Below, in pieces: positions 1 through 7,488 of a stretch of DNA of 64,000 nucleotides (position 1 is the stretch's first letter; each line of letters starts with the position of its first letter). The position numbers were made by a program, and so were the translations under genes. The notes beneath the pieces are model-generated. The model did no database searches. It saw nothing but the letters and a program-made list of their open reading frames with translations, and had not been told where the DNA came from. The DNA is taken from contig JAAWRC010000013.1 in NCBI GenBank assembly GCA_022800815.1, forward strand, positions 1 to 64,000, written 5' to 3'. Source of the stretch: Lachnospiraceae bacterium (GTDB lineage: Bacteria; Bacillota; Clostridia; Lachnospirales; Lachnospiraceae).

Positions 1-13
1 CTTTTTGCATACT

Positions 14-388
14 TTAGAATAAATTTGTGTATGGAAGCTGTCTATATCTAGAAGAAAGAAAACTCCTGCTAAAAAAGTGGGAGTTTTTCAGTGCCCTCTT
101 GGGATAGGGCATTCTTGTCTCCCAGCAGGGATTGTCGGTCATTTCCTCCAGCAGGGCGGCTCCTGCATTCCGCATCATGACGTCCCGGACCGTTCGAATG
201 TTTTTCTCCACGTTTGCCAGTTCGGTGTGGCACATTCTGGCGACGGGAAGGTAGATTTCCTTGCGGATGTTCTGCAGTCGGTTCGGGTTTTCGGCGGCGA
301 AGGCGACGGCCAGGATGAAGTGCGGGTATCCGCAGTAGTGGCGGAAAACGCCGACGGACCGGAGCGTGGATTGCAAAGTCTGCTTCAT
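14..388 (-). CDS. Stand-alone Spo0A C-terminal-domain-like protein
   Basis: The 124-aa product resembles the DNA-binding effector domain of the sporulation regulator Spo0A and has no receiver domain. Residues 5-75 follow the Spo0A_C pattern: a short helix, a GY near residue 20, a run of hydrophobic helices, then LYPVAR-like and ANVEKNIR segments matching the recognition-helix region. Short proteins of this kind occur in Clostridia, but their function is not established. From about residue 103 the tail (KNSHFFSRSF and on) no longer resembles the domain and is encoded across a terminator-like hairpin at 59-87, so the natural C-terminus may have been lost. The start ATG at 386-388 is preceded by a GGGGGAA-type ribosome site. 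Family assignment is fairly secure; function is unknown. Confidence 0.7.
   Translation of the reverse strand: MKQTLQSTLRSVGVFRHYCGYPHFILAVAFAAENPNRLQNIRKEIYLPVARMCHTELANVEKNIRTVRDVMMRNAGAALLEEMTDNPCWETRMPYPKRALKNSHFFSRSFLSSRYRQLPYTNLF
50..88 (-). terminator. Terminator-like hairpin inside the 3' end of the Spo0A-C-like ORF
   Basis: Positions 59-66 (AAAACTCC) pair perfectly with 80-87 (GGAGTTTT). On the minus strand the hairpin is followed by the T-rich run TTTTCTTTCTTC. The reading frame stays open through it and stops only at 14-16, so termination here would give an mRNA without a stop codon. Confidence 0.55.
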
Positions 389-615
389 AAGTAATTCCCC
401 CTTTTTCTGCTTGTCTTATGTTTTCTTAGAATATAGAACATAAAAGACAGAAAATCCATACGCCAGAAAGAATTCGACGAAATAAGACGGAAATAGCCCG
501 GATGCTCCATGTTTGGACCGGATTTCCGTGTTTTCATGTTTATGGGGGCGAGGGTTGGTTCGGGAGGTGGATGGTTTGATGAGAAAAAATCTTTTTTAAT
601 ATCAAAGTATTTTGC

Positions 616-644
616 TTGCAAAACAAAAAGAGCTGCGTTATAAT
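616..644 (+). promoter_or_regulatory. Sigma-A-type promoter for the SCP2-like/adh pair
   Basis: TTGCAA at 616-621 and TATAAT at 639-644 are separated by 17 bases. The rest of the 304-base gap (389-692) is A+T-rich and shows no other clear element. A start near 651 excludes translation from codons upstream of about 650 and supports the ATG at 693. Confidence 0.65.
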
Positions 645-692
645 CCCAGAAGAATATTTGAAAAAGGGACGAAAATGCGTCCGGGAGGAGTT

Positions 693-1262
693 ATGAGCCA
701 GCTTACGATCAGGGCCGAAAAGGCGGGGATGGCGGAGGCCTTTCAGGTTTCCGCCGGGAGAAGGAGGAGACTTGCGGGGAAGAAGGCGTTTTCTGCGGTG
801 ATCCTTCATTTTTTGTTTCATGGACTGAATGTGCTTTACCGGAAGGACGAGCGGGTGCGCTCGGAGGTGGACGAGTGGGAGGATGGCTTTTCCTGGGGGA
901 TCGGCATGGGTGCGGGGGCTCCCGCCCTCTATATGAGAAAGACGGAGAACGGGCTTTTGCGGCTTTCCGGCAGGGAGACGGGGCCGGAGGAGATGGATTT
1001 GATGATCCGCTTTAAGAGCGTGGATGCGGCCTTCCAGGTGATGTCGGGGCAGGTCGGGGTGGCCGGTTCCTATGCGAGGCACGGCTTTGCGCTGAAGGGT
1101 GACATTGCCAGGGCCATGTCGGTGGTCCGCTGCATGGATCTGGCGGAGGCCTATCTGTTTCCCAAGGTGATTTCCGGACGGATCCTGAAGGAGGTTCCCG
1201 GAAAACGGATGGGGCTTCTTCACACGTATCTGGAGGTTCTGGGCAACATGGCGGTACGCTAG
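693..1262 (+). CDS. SCP2-like sterol/lipid-carrier-fold protein
   Basis: This 189-aa protein has the layout of bacterial SCP2-like proteins: a helical N-terminal third, then beta strands (GLLRLSGRETG, MDLMIRFKS) and a closing segment (FALKGDIARAMSVVRCMDLA) resembling the lipid-binding cavity end of sterol carrier protein 2. In Clostridia such proteins are often next to iron-dependent alcohol dehydrogenases; here one starts 30 bases downstream, so the two are probably co-transcribed. The ATG at 693 was chosen because GGGAGGAG precedes it and because the promoter at 616-644 overlaps earlier frame-compatible codons. An ATG at 675 is possible but lacks a good ribosome site. The ligand is unknown. 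Confidence 0.6.
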   Translation: MSQLTIRAEKAGMAEAFQVSAGRRRRLAGKKAFSAVILHFLFHGLNVLYRKDERVRSEVDEWEDGFSWGIGMGAGAPALYMRKTENGLLRLSGRETGPEEMDLMIRFKSVDAAFQVMSGQVGVAGSYARHGFALKGDIARAMSVVRCMDLAEAYLFPKVISGRILKEVPGKRMGLLHTYLEVLGNMAVR

Positions 1263-1292
1263 AGCGGAAAATGGTTTGAGGAGGAGAGGACG

Positions 1293-2480
1293 ATGCTGCC
1301 AAAGTATTATGAATTCCAGCACAGCACAAAGCTGCTTTCGGGGAAGGATGCCCTGGAGAACATACCGGCGGAGCTCCATATGCTGGAGGCTTCCCATCCC
1401 ATGGTGCTCTCGGACCACGTGCTCCATGAGATCGGGACGCTTTCAAAGGTCTGTGACGCCGTTCAGGGGGACGGGATCCAAATCGGGGCCCTGTTTCACG
1501 AGATTCCGGCGGATTCGTCGTCGGATGTGGTCAATGAAATTGCGGGGACTTACCGGAGCAGCGGCTGCGACAGTCTGGTGGCGGTGGGGGGAGGCTCCGT
1601 CCTCGACACGGCCAAGGGCGTGAGGATGCTGCTCTCCCAGGAGGTACATGACATCATGGAACTTCTCGGCTGCGAGATCTTGACCAGGGGGCGCCACATT
1701 CCTTTCGTGGCGGTTCCGACCACGTCGGGAACCGGGTCGGAATCGACGCTGGTGGCGGTGATCCGCAATGCGTCAAACGGCATGAAGATGGAATTCATCT
1801 CCTATTACCTGCAGCCGGACGTGACGGTCCTGGATTCCAGGATGACGCTGACCCTTCCGCCCAGAATGACGGCGGCTACGGGGATCGACACCCTCTGCCA
1901 CGCCATCGAGGCCTGCACCTGCCTGCAGAAAAATCCGCTGAGCCACGCCTACGGGACGGCAGCCATCCGCATGGTGGGAGAGTACCTGGAGCGGGCGGTG
2001 GAAAACGGGAAGGACAAGGAGGCGAGACTGGGGATGGCCAACGCCTCCACCATGGCGGGGGCCGCCTTTTCCAATTCCATGGTGGGAATGGTTCACGCCA
2101 TCGGCCATGCGCTGGGCGGGGTCTGTCACGTGCCCCATGCCGACGCCATGACGATCCTCCTGCCCCACTGCATGGAATACAATATGGAACTGCTTTCCGA
2201 GGATTACGGGGAGCTTCTTCTCTTCCTTGGCGATCCGGAAGAATATGCGGCCACGCCGAAAGACGAGAGGGGCCCGGCCATGGTGCGGAAGGTGCGGGAG
2301 CTTACGGGACGGCTTCACGGGCGCTGCGGCCTGCCCCTCAGCTTACGGGATGCGAAGGTGGAGCGGGAGAGCTTTGAAGCCGTGGCAAAGGCGGCCCTGT
2401 CCGACGGAGCCATGATCGTCAATCCGAAGCAGGTGGGGAGAGAGGACGTGCTCATGGTCCTGGAGAAGGCGTATGAATAG
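1293..2480 (+). CDS. Iron-containing (group III) alcohol dehydrogenase
   Basis: The 395-aa protein belongs to the Fe-ADH family, NAD(P)-dependent cytoplasmic oxidoreductases acting on alcohols and aldehydes. The dinucleotide-binding GGGSVLDTAK lies near residues 98-107 and the family signature PTTSGTGSE near 142-150. Metal ligands are supplied by GIDTLCHAIE and the histidines in GMVHAIGHALGG followed by HVPHA. Length is usual for the family (about 380-400 aa). A GAGGAGAGGAC ribosome site precedes the ATG. Substrate cannot be deduced; 1,3-propanediol, butanol and lactaldehyde dehydrogenases share this fold. It follows the SCP2-like gene by 30 bases and ends at a terminator. Confidence 0.9.
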   Translation: MLPKYYEFQHSTKLLSGKDALENIPAELHMLEASHPMVLSDHVLHEIGTLSKVCDAVQGDGIQIGALFHEIPADSSSDVVNEIAGTYRSSGCDSLVAVGGGSVLDTAKGVRMLLSQEVHDIMELLGCEILTRGRHIPFVAVPTTSGTGSESTLVAVIRNASNGMKMEFISYYLQPDVTVLDSRMTLTLPPRMTAATGIDTLCHAIEACTCLQKNPLSHAYGTAAIRMVGEYLERAVENGKDKEARLGMANASTMAGAAFSNSMVGMVHAIGHALGGVCHVPHADAMTILLPHCMEYNMELLSEDYGELLLFLGDPEEYAATPKDERGPAMVRKVRELTGRLHGRCGLPLSLRDAKVERESFEAVAKAALSDGAMIVNPKQVGREDVLMVLEKAYE

Positions 2481-2496
2481 GGAAGGCCGGTCTGCA

Positions 2497-2561
2497 AACC
2501 CTGGGCGGACCTGGAGGGGGCGTTTCGCCGTCTTCGGGCCCGCCGGGGTTTTTCTTTTTTT
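2497..2561 (+). terminator. Rho-independent terminator after the alcohol dehydrogenase
   Basis: AACCCTGGGCGG (2497-2508) pairs, with one bulge and one G-T pair, to CCGCCGGGGTT (2540-2550). A T-rich tract runs to 2561. Confidence 0.6.
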
Positions 2562-2718
2562 CTGCAACGATTTTTCTTTTTCCGGACACTTTATATATGA
2601 ACATGTTTACAGGATTCGAATCAAAAGACGGGAGCGGGTCGCCATGCTCTTACGACATCCCACCTTCGCCGTTCGGCGTCTGCGGGGTATGGCGACAGGT
2701 CCGAAAGGGCGGTGGAGT

Positions 2719-3282
2719 ATGGAACGAATGGAGGAGCTCGGCCTGGTCAGGCGGGCGAAACAGGGAGACGTGGATGCGTACGGGCGTCTGTATGAGATGG
2801 TGTACAAGGATTTGTATCGGTTTGCGCTGTTTACCTTGAAGAATCCGCAGGATGCGGAGGACGTGGTTGCGGACACGGTGGCGGATTCCTTTGTGGGGAT
2901 CGGCAAGCTGAAAGCGGACGAGGCGTTCCGCGGTTGGATTTTCAGAATCCTGACCAACAAATGCAGGAGGATTCTGAAGCGGTATGCCGAACGACCGGTG
3001 ATGAAGGAATACGGGGAGGCCATGTCCGGCAGGGAGAATGCGGCGGCGTTTTCCCTTGGCGGGGAGGACGGCGTGAACCGGGAGGATTTGATGGACCTGT
3101 ACCGGGCCTTCGGAAGCCTTCCGCAGGAGGACCGGCTGATCATCGGGCTGTCCTTTTTCGGAGGATACAGCAGCGAGGAAATTGCGGCAATGCTGAAACG
3201 GAAGTCCGGGACGGTGCGTTCCAGGCAGAGCAGGGCGCTTGCGAAAATGCGGCAGATGCTCACCGGGGCTTACGGCCTTTAA
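2719..3282 (+). CDS. ECF-type RNA polymerase sigma factor
   Basis: The 187-aa protein has the two conserved sigma-70 regions and no region 1. Region 2 runs from LVRRAKQGDVDAYG to the core-binding QDAEDVVADTVADSF, followed by GWIFRILTNKC. Region 4 near the C-terminus is LPQEDRLIIGLSFFGG with the helix-turn-helix SSEEIAAMLKRKSGTVRSR. It would recruit RNA polymerase to alternative promoters. Start choice is uncertain: ATG 2719 sits one base after GGTGGAG, ATG 2728 has better spacing, and ATG 2644 would add about 25 residues. The beta-propeller membrane protein starts 16 bases later, the usual place for an anti-sigma or sensor partner. A weak TATATA at 2592 could be its -10. Confidence 0.85.
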   Translation: MERMEELGLVRRAKQGDVDAYGRLYEMVYKDLYRFALFTLKNPQDAEDVVADTVADSFVGIGKLKADEAFRGWIFRILTNKCRRILKRYAERPVMKEYGEAMSGRENAAAFSLGGEDGVNREDLMDLYRAFGSLPQEDRLIIGLSFFGGYSSEEIAAMLKRKSGTVRSRQSRALAKMRQMLTGAYGL

Positions 3283-3298
3283 ATGGCGGGAAAAGGAG

Positions 3299-5386
3299 AT
3301 GAGTGAGATCATGAAGGAAAATTGGGAAACGGCTCCTGGGGATGAGAAGTGGATGGAAGAGGCGAAAAAAACGGCGGGACTGGTGGAGCCGCCGGAAAGC
3401 CTTTCTCCCGAAGCGGTGACGGAGCGTCTCAGGCAGGAGGGGATCAGACCGGCGGCGAGCCCGGTCAAAAGGTACCGGTACCTGGCACAGGCAGCCGTCC
3501 TGTTTCTGTTTTTGCTCCTCGGCGGCGGAAGCCTCTGGCTGTTCCGTCAGTTCGGCAGCGGCGAGGAAGGAAAATCGGAGACGAGGGCGGAGGAGGAGAT
3601 GGTGCGGATGGCGGCCCCGGAAGAGGGGGAGAGCATTCCCGGGGGATATCGGGCGGCGGCTTCCTATGAAGAACTCTATGCGTACGTGAAGGAACGGCAG
3701 GAGAGTTACACGGTTACGGAGGACGGTGCGAAAGGCGAAGGAAGCGGGACGGACGGAGCCTGGGAGGAGGCTGCGGAAGCACCGGCGGCGGATGCGGGGG
3801 CGGGAAACGGACAGTATGATTCTGCAGGGAAGAGTGAAACGGCGTTGGAGGTACAGGATGCGGCCTCTTCGGAGTCCGGTCCCGGCCATTCGGAGACCAA
3901 TACGCAGGTAAAAGGAGTCGACGAGGCGGACATTGTCAAGACGGACGGGAAATATCTGTACGTGGTCTATGGCGGGACGGATTTTGCCGGGCGGGTGCAC
4001 ATCATCGAAACGGACGGCGGGAAGATGCGGGAGGTGGCGAAGACGGAACCGGTGACCGACGGGATCTACCGGGATTATGACTCGGTGCTGGAGATCTACG
4101 TGGACGGGGACGTCATGACGGTGCTCATGGACTGTGTCGACGAGGAGAGTGCGGGAAGCTACACGGCGACGGCCGTTTACGACATCGCCGACCGCGGGAA
4201 CCCCAGGCTTCTGAACGTGCTGAGCCAGGACGGCCGTTATGAGACCAGTAGAAAGAACGGTTCCCATGTCTACGTGTTTACTTCCAGATACGCCGAGGCG
4301 AGGGTGACGGAGCGGCGCAGTTACATTCCGTATGCGGATGGAGGAATGCTTCGCTGTGAGGACATTTACTATTCGCCGGAGGCGAAGACGGACCGGATGC
4401 TGGTCGTGACGGCCCTGGACACGAAGGCGCCGGAAGCGTTTACGGACGCGAAGGCGGTTTTTAACAGCGGAGACACCATGTACGTCAGCGAAAACGCCGT
4501 CTATGCGGCGGAGACCATTTACGGGGAAGGGAAAAGCCAGACGGAGCTTTTCAAGCTGTCTTACAGGGAGGGAAAATTGGAGGCGGGGGGAAGCAGGCGG
4601 TTTCTCGGCTGGCTGAACAATCAGTTTTCCATGGACGAGTACGACGGCTTTCTGAGGCTTGTCGCCACGGTGGACGATGGGAGGAGCGGCAGCCAGGTGA
4701 ACTCCCTCTACGTGATGGATGAGGAGCTGGAGATCGTGGGCGGCATTCACAATCTGGCGCCCGGTGAACGGATCTATTCGGCCAGATTCATGGGCGACGT
4801 GGGCTATTTCGTCACCTTCCGGGAGACGGACCCCCTGTTCAGTGCGGACCTGTCGGACCCGGAAAACCCCAAAATCATGGGCGAGCTCAAGATTACCGGG
4901 TTTTCCAGCTACCTTCACGGCTATTCGGAGCACGGGCTTCTCGGGATCGGGGAGGAGATCAATCCCCGCACGGGGGAGATGGAGGGGCTCAAGCTCTCCA
5001 TGTTTGACACGGAGGATCCCTGCAACGTGACCGAGGAGGACAAGGTGGTTCTCAGGGAGTATCAGGAGGCTGCGGCCCTCTCCAACCACAAGGCGGTGCT
5101 GATCGACACGGAGAAGAACCTGTTCGGGTTCCTGGCTTACGGCTACGAGTGGGGAGCGGAGGCGGAGGAATACTGGGATTACGTTCTTTATTCCTATGAC
5201 GAGGAATGGGGCTTTACAAAACGGCTTTCCATCCGGTTTTCCTGGGAGGAGATTTCGCACGGCGGCGGAAGCGAGCCCAGGGGGCTCTACATCGGCGACA
5301 CGCTGTATCTGACCGGCGTGGGGGACGGCGTTTGCGCCTACTCCATGAGGACCGGGGAGGAGGTCGGACGTCTCAGGCTGAAATGA
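3299..5386 (+). CDS. Membrane-anchored beta-propeller-domain protein, possible sigma-factor partner
   Basis: The 695-aa protein has an N-terminal segment of about 60 polar residues, one membrane helix at about 62-82, a long acidic low-complexity linker (about 85-200, rich in E, G, A and S), and a large extracytoplasmic domain. That domain opens with the NTQVKGVDEADIVKTDG motif typical of the beta-propeller family found in secreted clostridial and archaeal proteins. Several repeated blades contain YVVYGG, YVFTSRY and MYVSENAVY-like strands. Its position directly behind an ECF sigma gene and its type II topology fit a membrane anti-sigma or sensor role, but no zinc anti-sigma HxxxCxxC motif is seen, so this is inference. 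ATG 3299 abuts GGAG; ATG 3311 is the alternative start. Confidence 0.75.
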   Translation: MSEIMKENWETAPGDEKWMEEAKKTAGLVEPPESLSPEAVTERLRQEGIRPAASPVKRYRYLAQAAVLFLFLLLGGGSLWLFRQFGSGEEGKSETRAEEEMVRMAAPEEGESIPGGYRAAASYEELYAYVKERQESYTVTEDGAKGEGSGTDGAWEEAAEAPAADAGAGNGQYDSAGKSETALEVQDAASSESGPGHSETNTQVKGVDEADIVKTDGKYLYVVYGGTDFAGRVHIIETDGGKMREVAKTEPVTDGIYRDYDSVLEIYVDGDVMTVLMDCVDEESAGSYTATAVYDIADRGNPRLLNVLSQDGRYETSRKNGSHVYVFTSRYAEARVTERRSYIPYADGGMLRCEDIYYSPEAKTDRMLVVTALDTKAPEAFTDAKAVFNSGDTMYVSENAVYAAETIYGEGKSQTELFKLSYREGKLEAGGSRRFLGWLNNQFSMDEYDGFLRLVATVDDGRSGSQVNSLYVMDEELEIVGGIHNLAPGERIYSARFMGDVGYFVTFRETDPLFSADLSDPENPKIMGELKITGFSSYLHGYSEHGLLGIGEEINPRTGEMEGLKLSMFDTEDPCNVTEEDKVVLREYQEAAALSNHKAVLIDTEKNLFGFLAYGYEWGAEAEEYWDYVLYSYDEEWGFTKRLSIRFSWEEISHGGGSEPRGLYIGDTLYLTGVGDGVCAYSMRTGEEVGRLRLK

Positions 5387-5485
5387 TCTTGAAATCCGGA
5401 AAGATTAGTGCTTGCAATTTGTGGGGAATGCATATAGAATAGAACCCGTGGGCCGCTTGCGGCCGCCGGAAGGGACGAGGGTTTT

Positions 5486-5737
5486 ATGATCTACGGATTT
5501 GAGGTGGAAGCGATCCAGGCAAGGAAGGGGACGCTCCCGAGAGAAGAGAGAAATGACATTACGGCCTACATGACCACGGTGCGGGTGGAGGCCGAGGAGG
5601 GGAAAAAGGCGTTTCGGAAGCTGGCGAGCCAGGTGAACGGACGGCTTTCCCGGGATTGCACGGACCGGGCGGCGACCATTACGCTTCCCGATTACGGCAG
5701 CTGCCAGATCATGCTGCGGCTGAGGGCGGAGGCATAA
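5486..5737 (+). CDS. Small hypothetical protein, 83 aa
   Basis: I do not recognise this product. It is a soluble, charged 83-aa polypeptide with no signal peptide or cysteine cluster in its first 60 residues, and alternates predicted strands (MIYGFEVEAIQ, ITAYMTTVRVEA) with a helix (GKKAFRKLASQV). It lies 99 bases after the beta-propeller gene on the same strand and may be read from the same transcript; no separate promoter is evident. The start ATG follows GGAAGGGACGAGG. A strong hairpin terminator lies 37 bases downstream. Codon usage matches neighbouring genes, which supports a real coding region. Confidence 0.55.
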   Translation: MIYGFEVEAIQARKGTLPREERNDITAYMTTVRVEAEEGKKAFRKLASQVNGRLSRDCTDRAATITLPDYGSCQIMLRLRAEA

Positions 5738-5773
5738 AGGCAGCAGGAAGATAGAAAACGGATTTTTGTGAAA

Positions 5774-5822
5774 CAAAAAGGCGACGTCCACAGCCGCAGG
5801 GGCTTAAGGGCGCGCCTTTTTG
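5774..5822. terminator. Bidirectional terminator between convergent units
   Basis: CAAAAAGGCG (5774-5783) pairs with CGCCTTTTTG (5813-5822). T-runs occur on both strands, so it can end the plus-strand sigma/propeller unit and the minus-strand tRNA-Leu transcript. Confidence 0.75.
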
Positions 5823-5898
5823 CGTACTGCCTGGAATCGGGGCGGGTGTCTGTTTTTGAGATGGAAAAAACCGAATCATTTTCGATCCGGCTTCCTGC

Positions 5899-5982
5899 TG
5901 CAGTTGGAGGGACTTGAACCCTCACGAGCTAATGCTCACATGAACCTGAATCATGCGCGTATGCCAATTCCGCCACAACTGC
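5899..5982 (-). tRNA. tRNA-Leu (anticodon CAG)
   Basis: On the minus strand the sequence starts GCAGTTG and ends CAACTGC plus discriminator A, which pair as the acceptor stem. The anticodon loop TTCAGGT sits on an ATGA/TCAT stem and gives anticodon CAG. A long variable arm (GTGAGCATTAGCTCG) marks a class II leucine tRNA, and GGTTCAAGTCC is the T loop. The CCA end is not encoded. A near-consensus promoter lies at 6030-6058. Confidence 0.93.
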
Positions 5983-6029
5983 AAATTTTCAATTTTTTGT
6001 CTGGCGACTTTCATCACCGGACGAAAAGT

Positions 6030-6058
6030 AGTATACCTTAAATAGTTTCAAATGTCAA
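6030..6058 (-). promoter_or_regulatory. Promoter of tRNA-Leu(CAG)
   Basis: Read on the minus strand, TTGACA (6053-6058) and TATACT (6030-6035) are spaced by 17 bases, about 48 bases upstream of the mature tRNA 5' end. Confidence 0.8.
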
Positions 6059-6112
6059 CACAATTTGAAAAAAATTTTTTGAAAAATAACGATTTTTTTT
6101 GCGGTAAAACCA

Positions 6113-6141
6113 TTGACAATTCTTTTGCGGGATGCTATCAT
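6113..6141 (+). promoter_or_regulatory. Promoter of tRNA-Leu(AAG)
   Basis: TTGACA at 6113-6118 and TATCAT at 6136-6141 are spaced by 17 bases and point right, back-to-back with the promoter of the other tRNA-Leu gene. Confidence 0.7.
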
Positions 6142-6168
6142 AATAGTCGTGCCAGTTAAATGACATAC

Positions 6169-6253
6169 GCAGTTGTGGCGGAATTGGCATACGCGCTAGA
6201 CTAAGGATCTAGTGAGCATTGTGCTCGTGCGGGTTCAAGTCCCGCCAACTGCA
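6169..6253 (+). tRNA. tRNA-Leu (anticodon AAG)
   Basis: The acceptor stem is GCAGTTG paired with CAACTGC, followed by discriminator A. The anticodon stem CTAGA/TCTAG encloses the loop CTAAGGA, giving anticodon AAG (A34 presumably becomes inosine). A class II variable arm (GTGAGCATTGTGCTCG) confirms leucine. CCA is not encoded. The first 30 bases are nearly identical to the divergent tRNA-Leu(CAG). Confidence 0.93.
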
Positions 6254-6357
6254 CGGCAGGCTCTTCCGGAAGGAAGAGCCTGTTTTGATGTACGGGCGCA
6301 TGAAAAGTGAGCGTCTGCGGGATTTTTGACTTTGCGAACAATAAGGAGCGGGAAAGC

Positions 6358-6738
6358 ATGGATACGGTGAAATACCTGAAACAGATGACGGTTATTATGG
6401 CGGTTTCCTTTGCGGGGGAATTTCTGAACAAGGCGCTGCCCCTTCCGGTGCCGGGGAGCGTGTACGGCCTGATTCTCATGTTCCTCTTTTTGCTGACGGG
6501 CCTTGTCAGGCTGGAGCAGGTGGAGGATGCGGGCGGCTTCCTGGTGAAGATCATGCCGGTGCTGTTTATCGGGCCCAGTGTCAGCCTGATCACGGTGATG
6601 GGAGGCCTGTCGGACCGGCTGGTCCCCATTCTGGCAGTCTGCATTGTCAGCACCATGGCGGTCATGGCGGTGACGGGACTGACGGCCCAGGCGGTCCTCA
6701 AATGGACCAGGAAGGGGGAGAAAAAAGATCATGAATGA
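6358..6738 (+). CDS. lrgA: LrgA/CidA family holin-like membrane protein
   Basis: The 126-aa protein is a small, very hydrophobic protein with four predicted membrane helices and the LrgA/CidA signature LPVPGSVYGLILMFLFLL near residues 28-45. In Staphylococcus LrgA/CidA act as holin-like proteins modulating murein hydrolase export or programmed lysis; elsewhere they are linked to pyruvate transport. The lrgB partner overlaps by eight bases. The ATG at 6358 is chosen because AAGGAGCGGG precedes it at a suitable distance. No adjacent LytTR or LysR regulator is visible, so control cannot be inferred. Confidence 0.85.
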   Translation: MDTVKYLKQMTVIMAVSFAGEFLNKALPLPVPGSVYGLILMFLFLLTGLVRLEQVEDAGGFLVKIMPVLFIGPSVSLITVMGGLSDRLVPILAVCIVSTMAVMAVTGLTAQAVLKWTRKGEKKDHE

Positions 6739-7426
6739 GATTTTGCAGGAGAGCATGTATTTTGGCTTTTTTCTGGCTCTCGGAACCTACTGGATCGGGC
6801 TTAAGCTCCAGAAACGGTTTCCTTATACCCTCTGCAATCCTCTGCTGGTCAGCACGGTGCTCTGCATCGGAATCCTTCTGGTTTTCCGGATCGATTATGA
6901 GGTCTTTGACGCGGGAGCCTCCCACATCAGCTATTTTTTAACGCCCTGTACCGTCTGCCTTGCCATTCCCATGTATAAGCAGGTGCGGATCTTGAAGAAA
7001 AATCTGGCGGCGATCCTGGTGAGTATTGTGAGCGGCTGCCTGGCGGCCTCCCTCACGATCTGGGGGCTCTGCGCCCTGTTCGGGCTGGACGGAGGCGTCT
7101 ACCACTCTCTGCAGCCCAAATCGGTGACGACGGCCATCGCCATCGGCGTTTCCTCAGAGCTGGGCGGAAATACGGCCCTGACGATCATGTCCGTGGTGGT
7201 CACGGGGATGTTCGGCGGGATCATGGCGAAGGTCCTCTGCCGTCTGTTCCGCATCAAAGATCCCATTGCCGTGGGCCTGGCCTGCGGAAATGGCGCCCAT
7301 GCCATGGGGACCAGCAAGGCCCTGGAGTTCGGGGAGCTGGAGGGGGCCATGTCCAGCCTGGCCGTGGTGGTGGCGGGAGTCGTCACGGTGATCCTTGCGC
7401 CCTTATTTGCAGGCATGATCCCCTGA
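6731..7426 (+). CDS. lrgB: LrgB family membrane protein
   Basis: The 231-aa polytopic membrane protein carries LrgB-family features: an N-terminal helix ending FRIDYEVFDAGA, the segment FLTPCTVCLAIPMYKQ, and the strongly conserved HSLQPKSVTTAIAIGVSSELGG written here as HSLQPKSVTTAIA plus GVSSELGG, then GNGAHAMGTSKALEFGE near the C-terminus. It is the usual partner of LrgA in lysis control or C3-acid transport. Its start codon overlaps the lrgA end (8 bases), so the pair is translationally coupled. Length is normal for the family. Confidence 0.9.
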   Translation: MNEILQESMYFGFFLALGTYWIGLKLQKRFPYTLCNPLLVSTVLCIGILLVFRIDYEVFDAGASHISYFLTPCTVCLAIPMYKQVRILKKNLAAILVSIVSGCLAASLTIWGLCALFGLDGGVYHSLQPKSVTTAIAIGVSSELGGNTALTIMSVVVTGMFGGIMAKVLCRLFRIKDPIAVGLACGNGAHAMGTSKALEFGELEGAMSSLAVVVAGVVTVILAPLFAGMIP

Positions 7427-7432
7427 CAGGAC

Positions 7433-7461
7433 TTGCGGCCCTTCTGGGAATATGGTAAAGT
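7433..7461 (+). promoter_or_regulatory. Candidate promoter upstream of ytvI
   Basis: TTGCGG (7433-7438) and TAAAGT (7456-7461) have a 17-base spacer and lie 28 bases before the ytvI start codon. Confidence 0.45.
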
Positions 7462-7488
7462 AAAAACAGGATTTTACGGAGGAGAACC

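Noticed and set aside
77-394. Plus-strand 105-codon frame at the left edge
   Set aside because: It is antisense to the Spo0A-C-like gene, which has recognisable family motifs; the plus-strand product has none and lacks a ribosome site.
3260-5260. A 666-codon open frame on the minus strand opposite the beta-propeller gene
   Set aside because: It is a mirror of the plus-strand codon bias in G+C-rich DNA: the product is Arg/His/Leu-rich with no domain, and the plus-strand product has clear family motifs. Similar long minus-strand frames opposite dnaK, pheT, rnr and pheS were rejected for the same reason.
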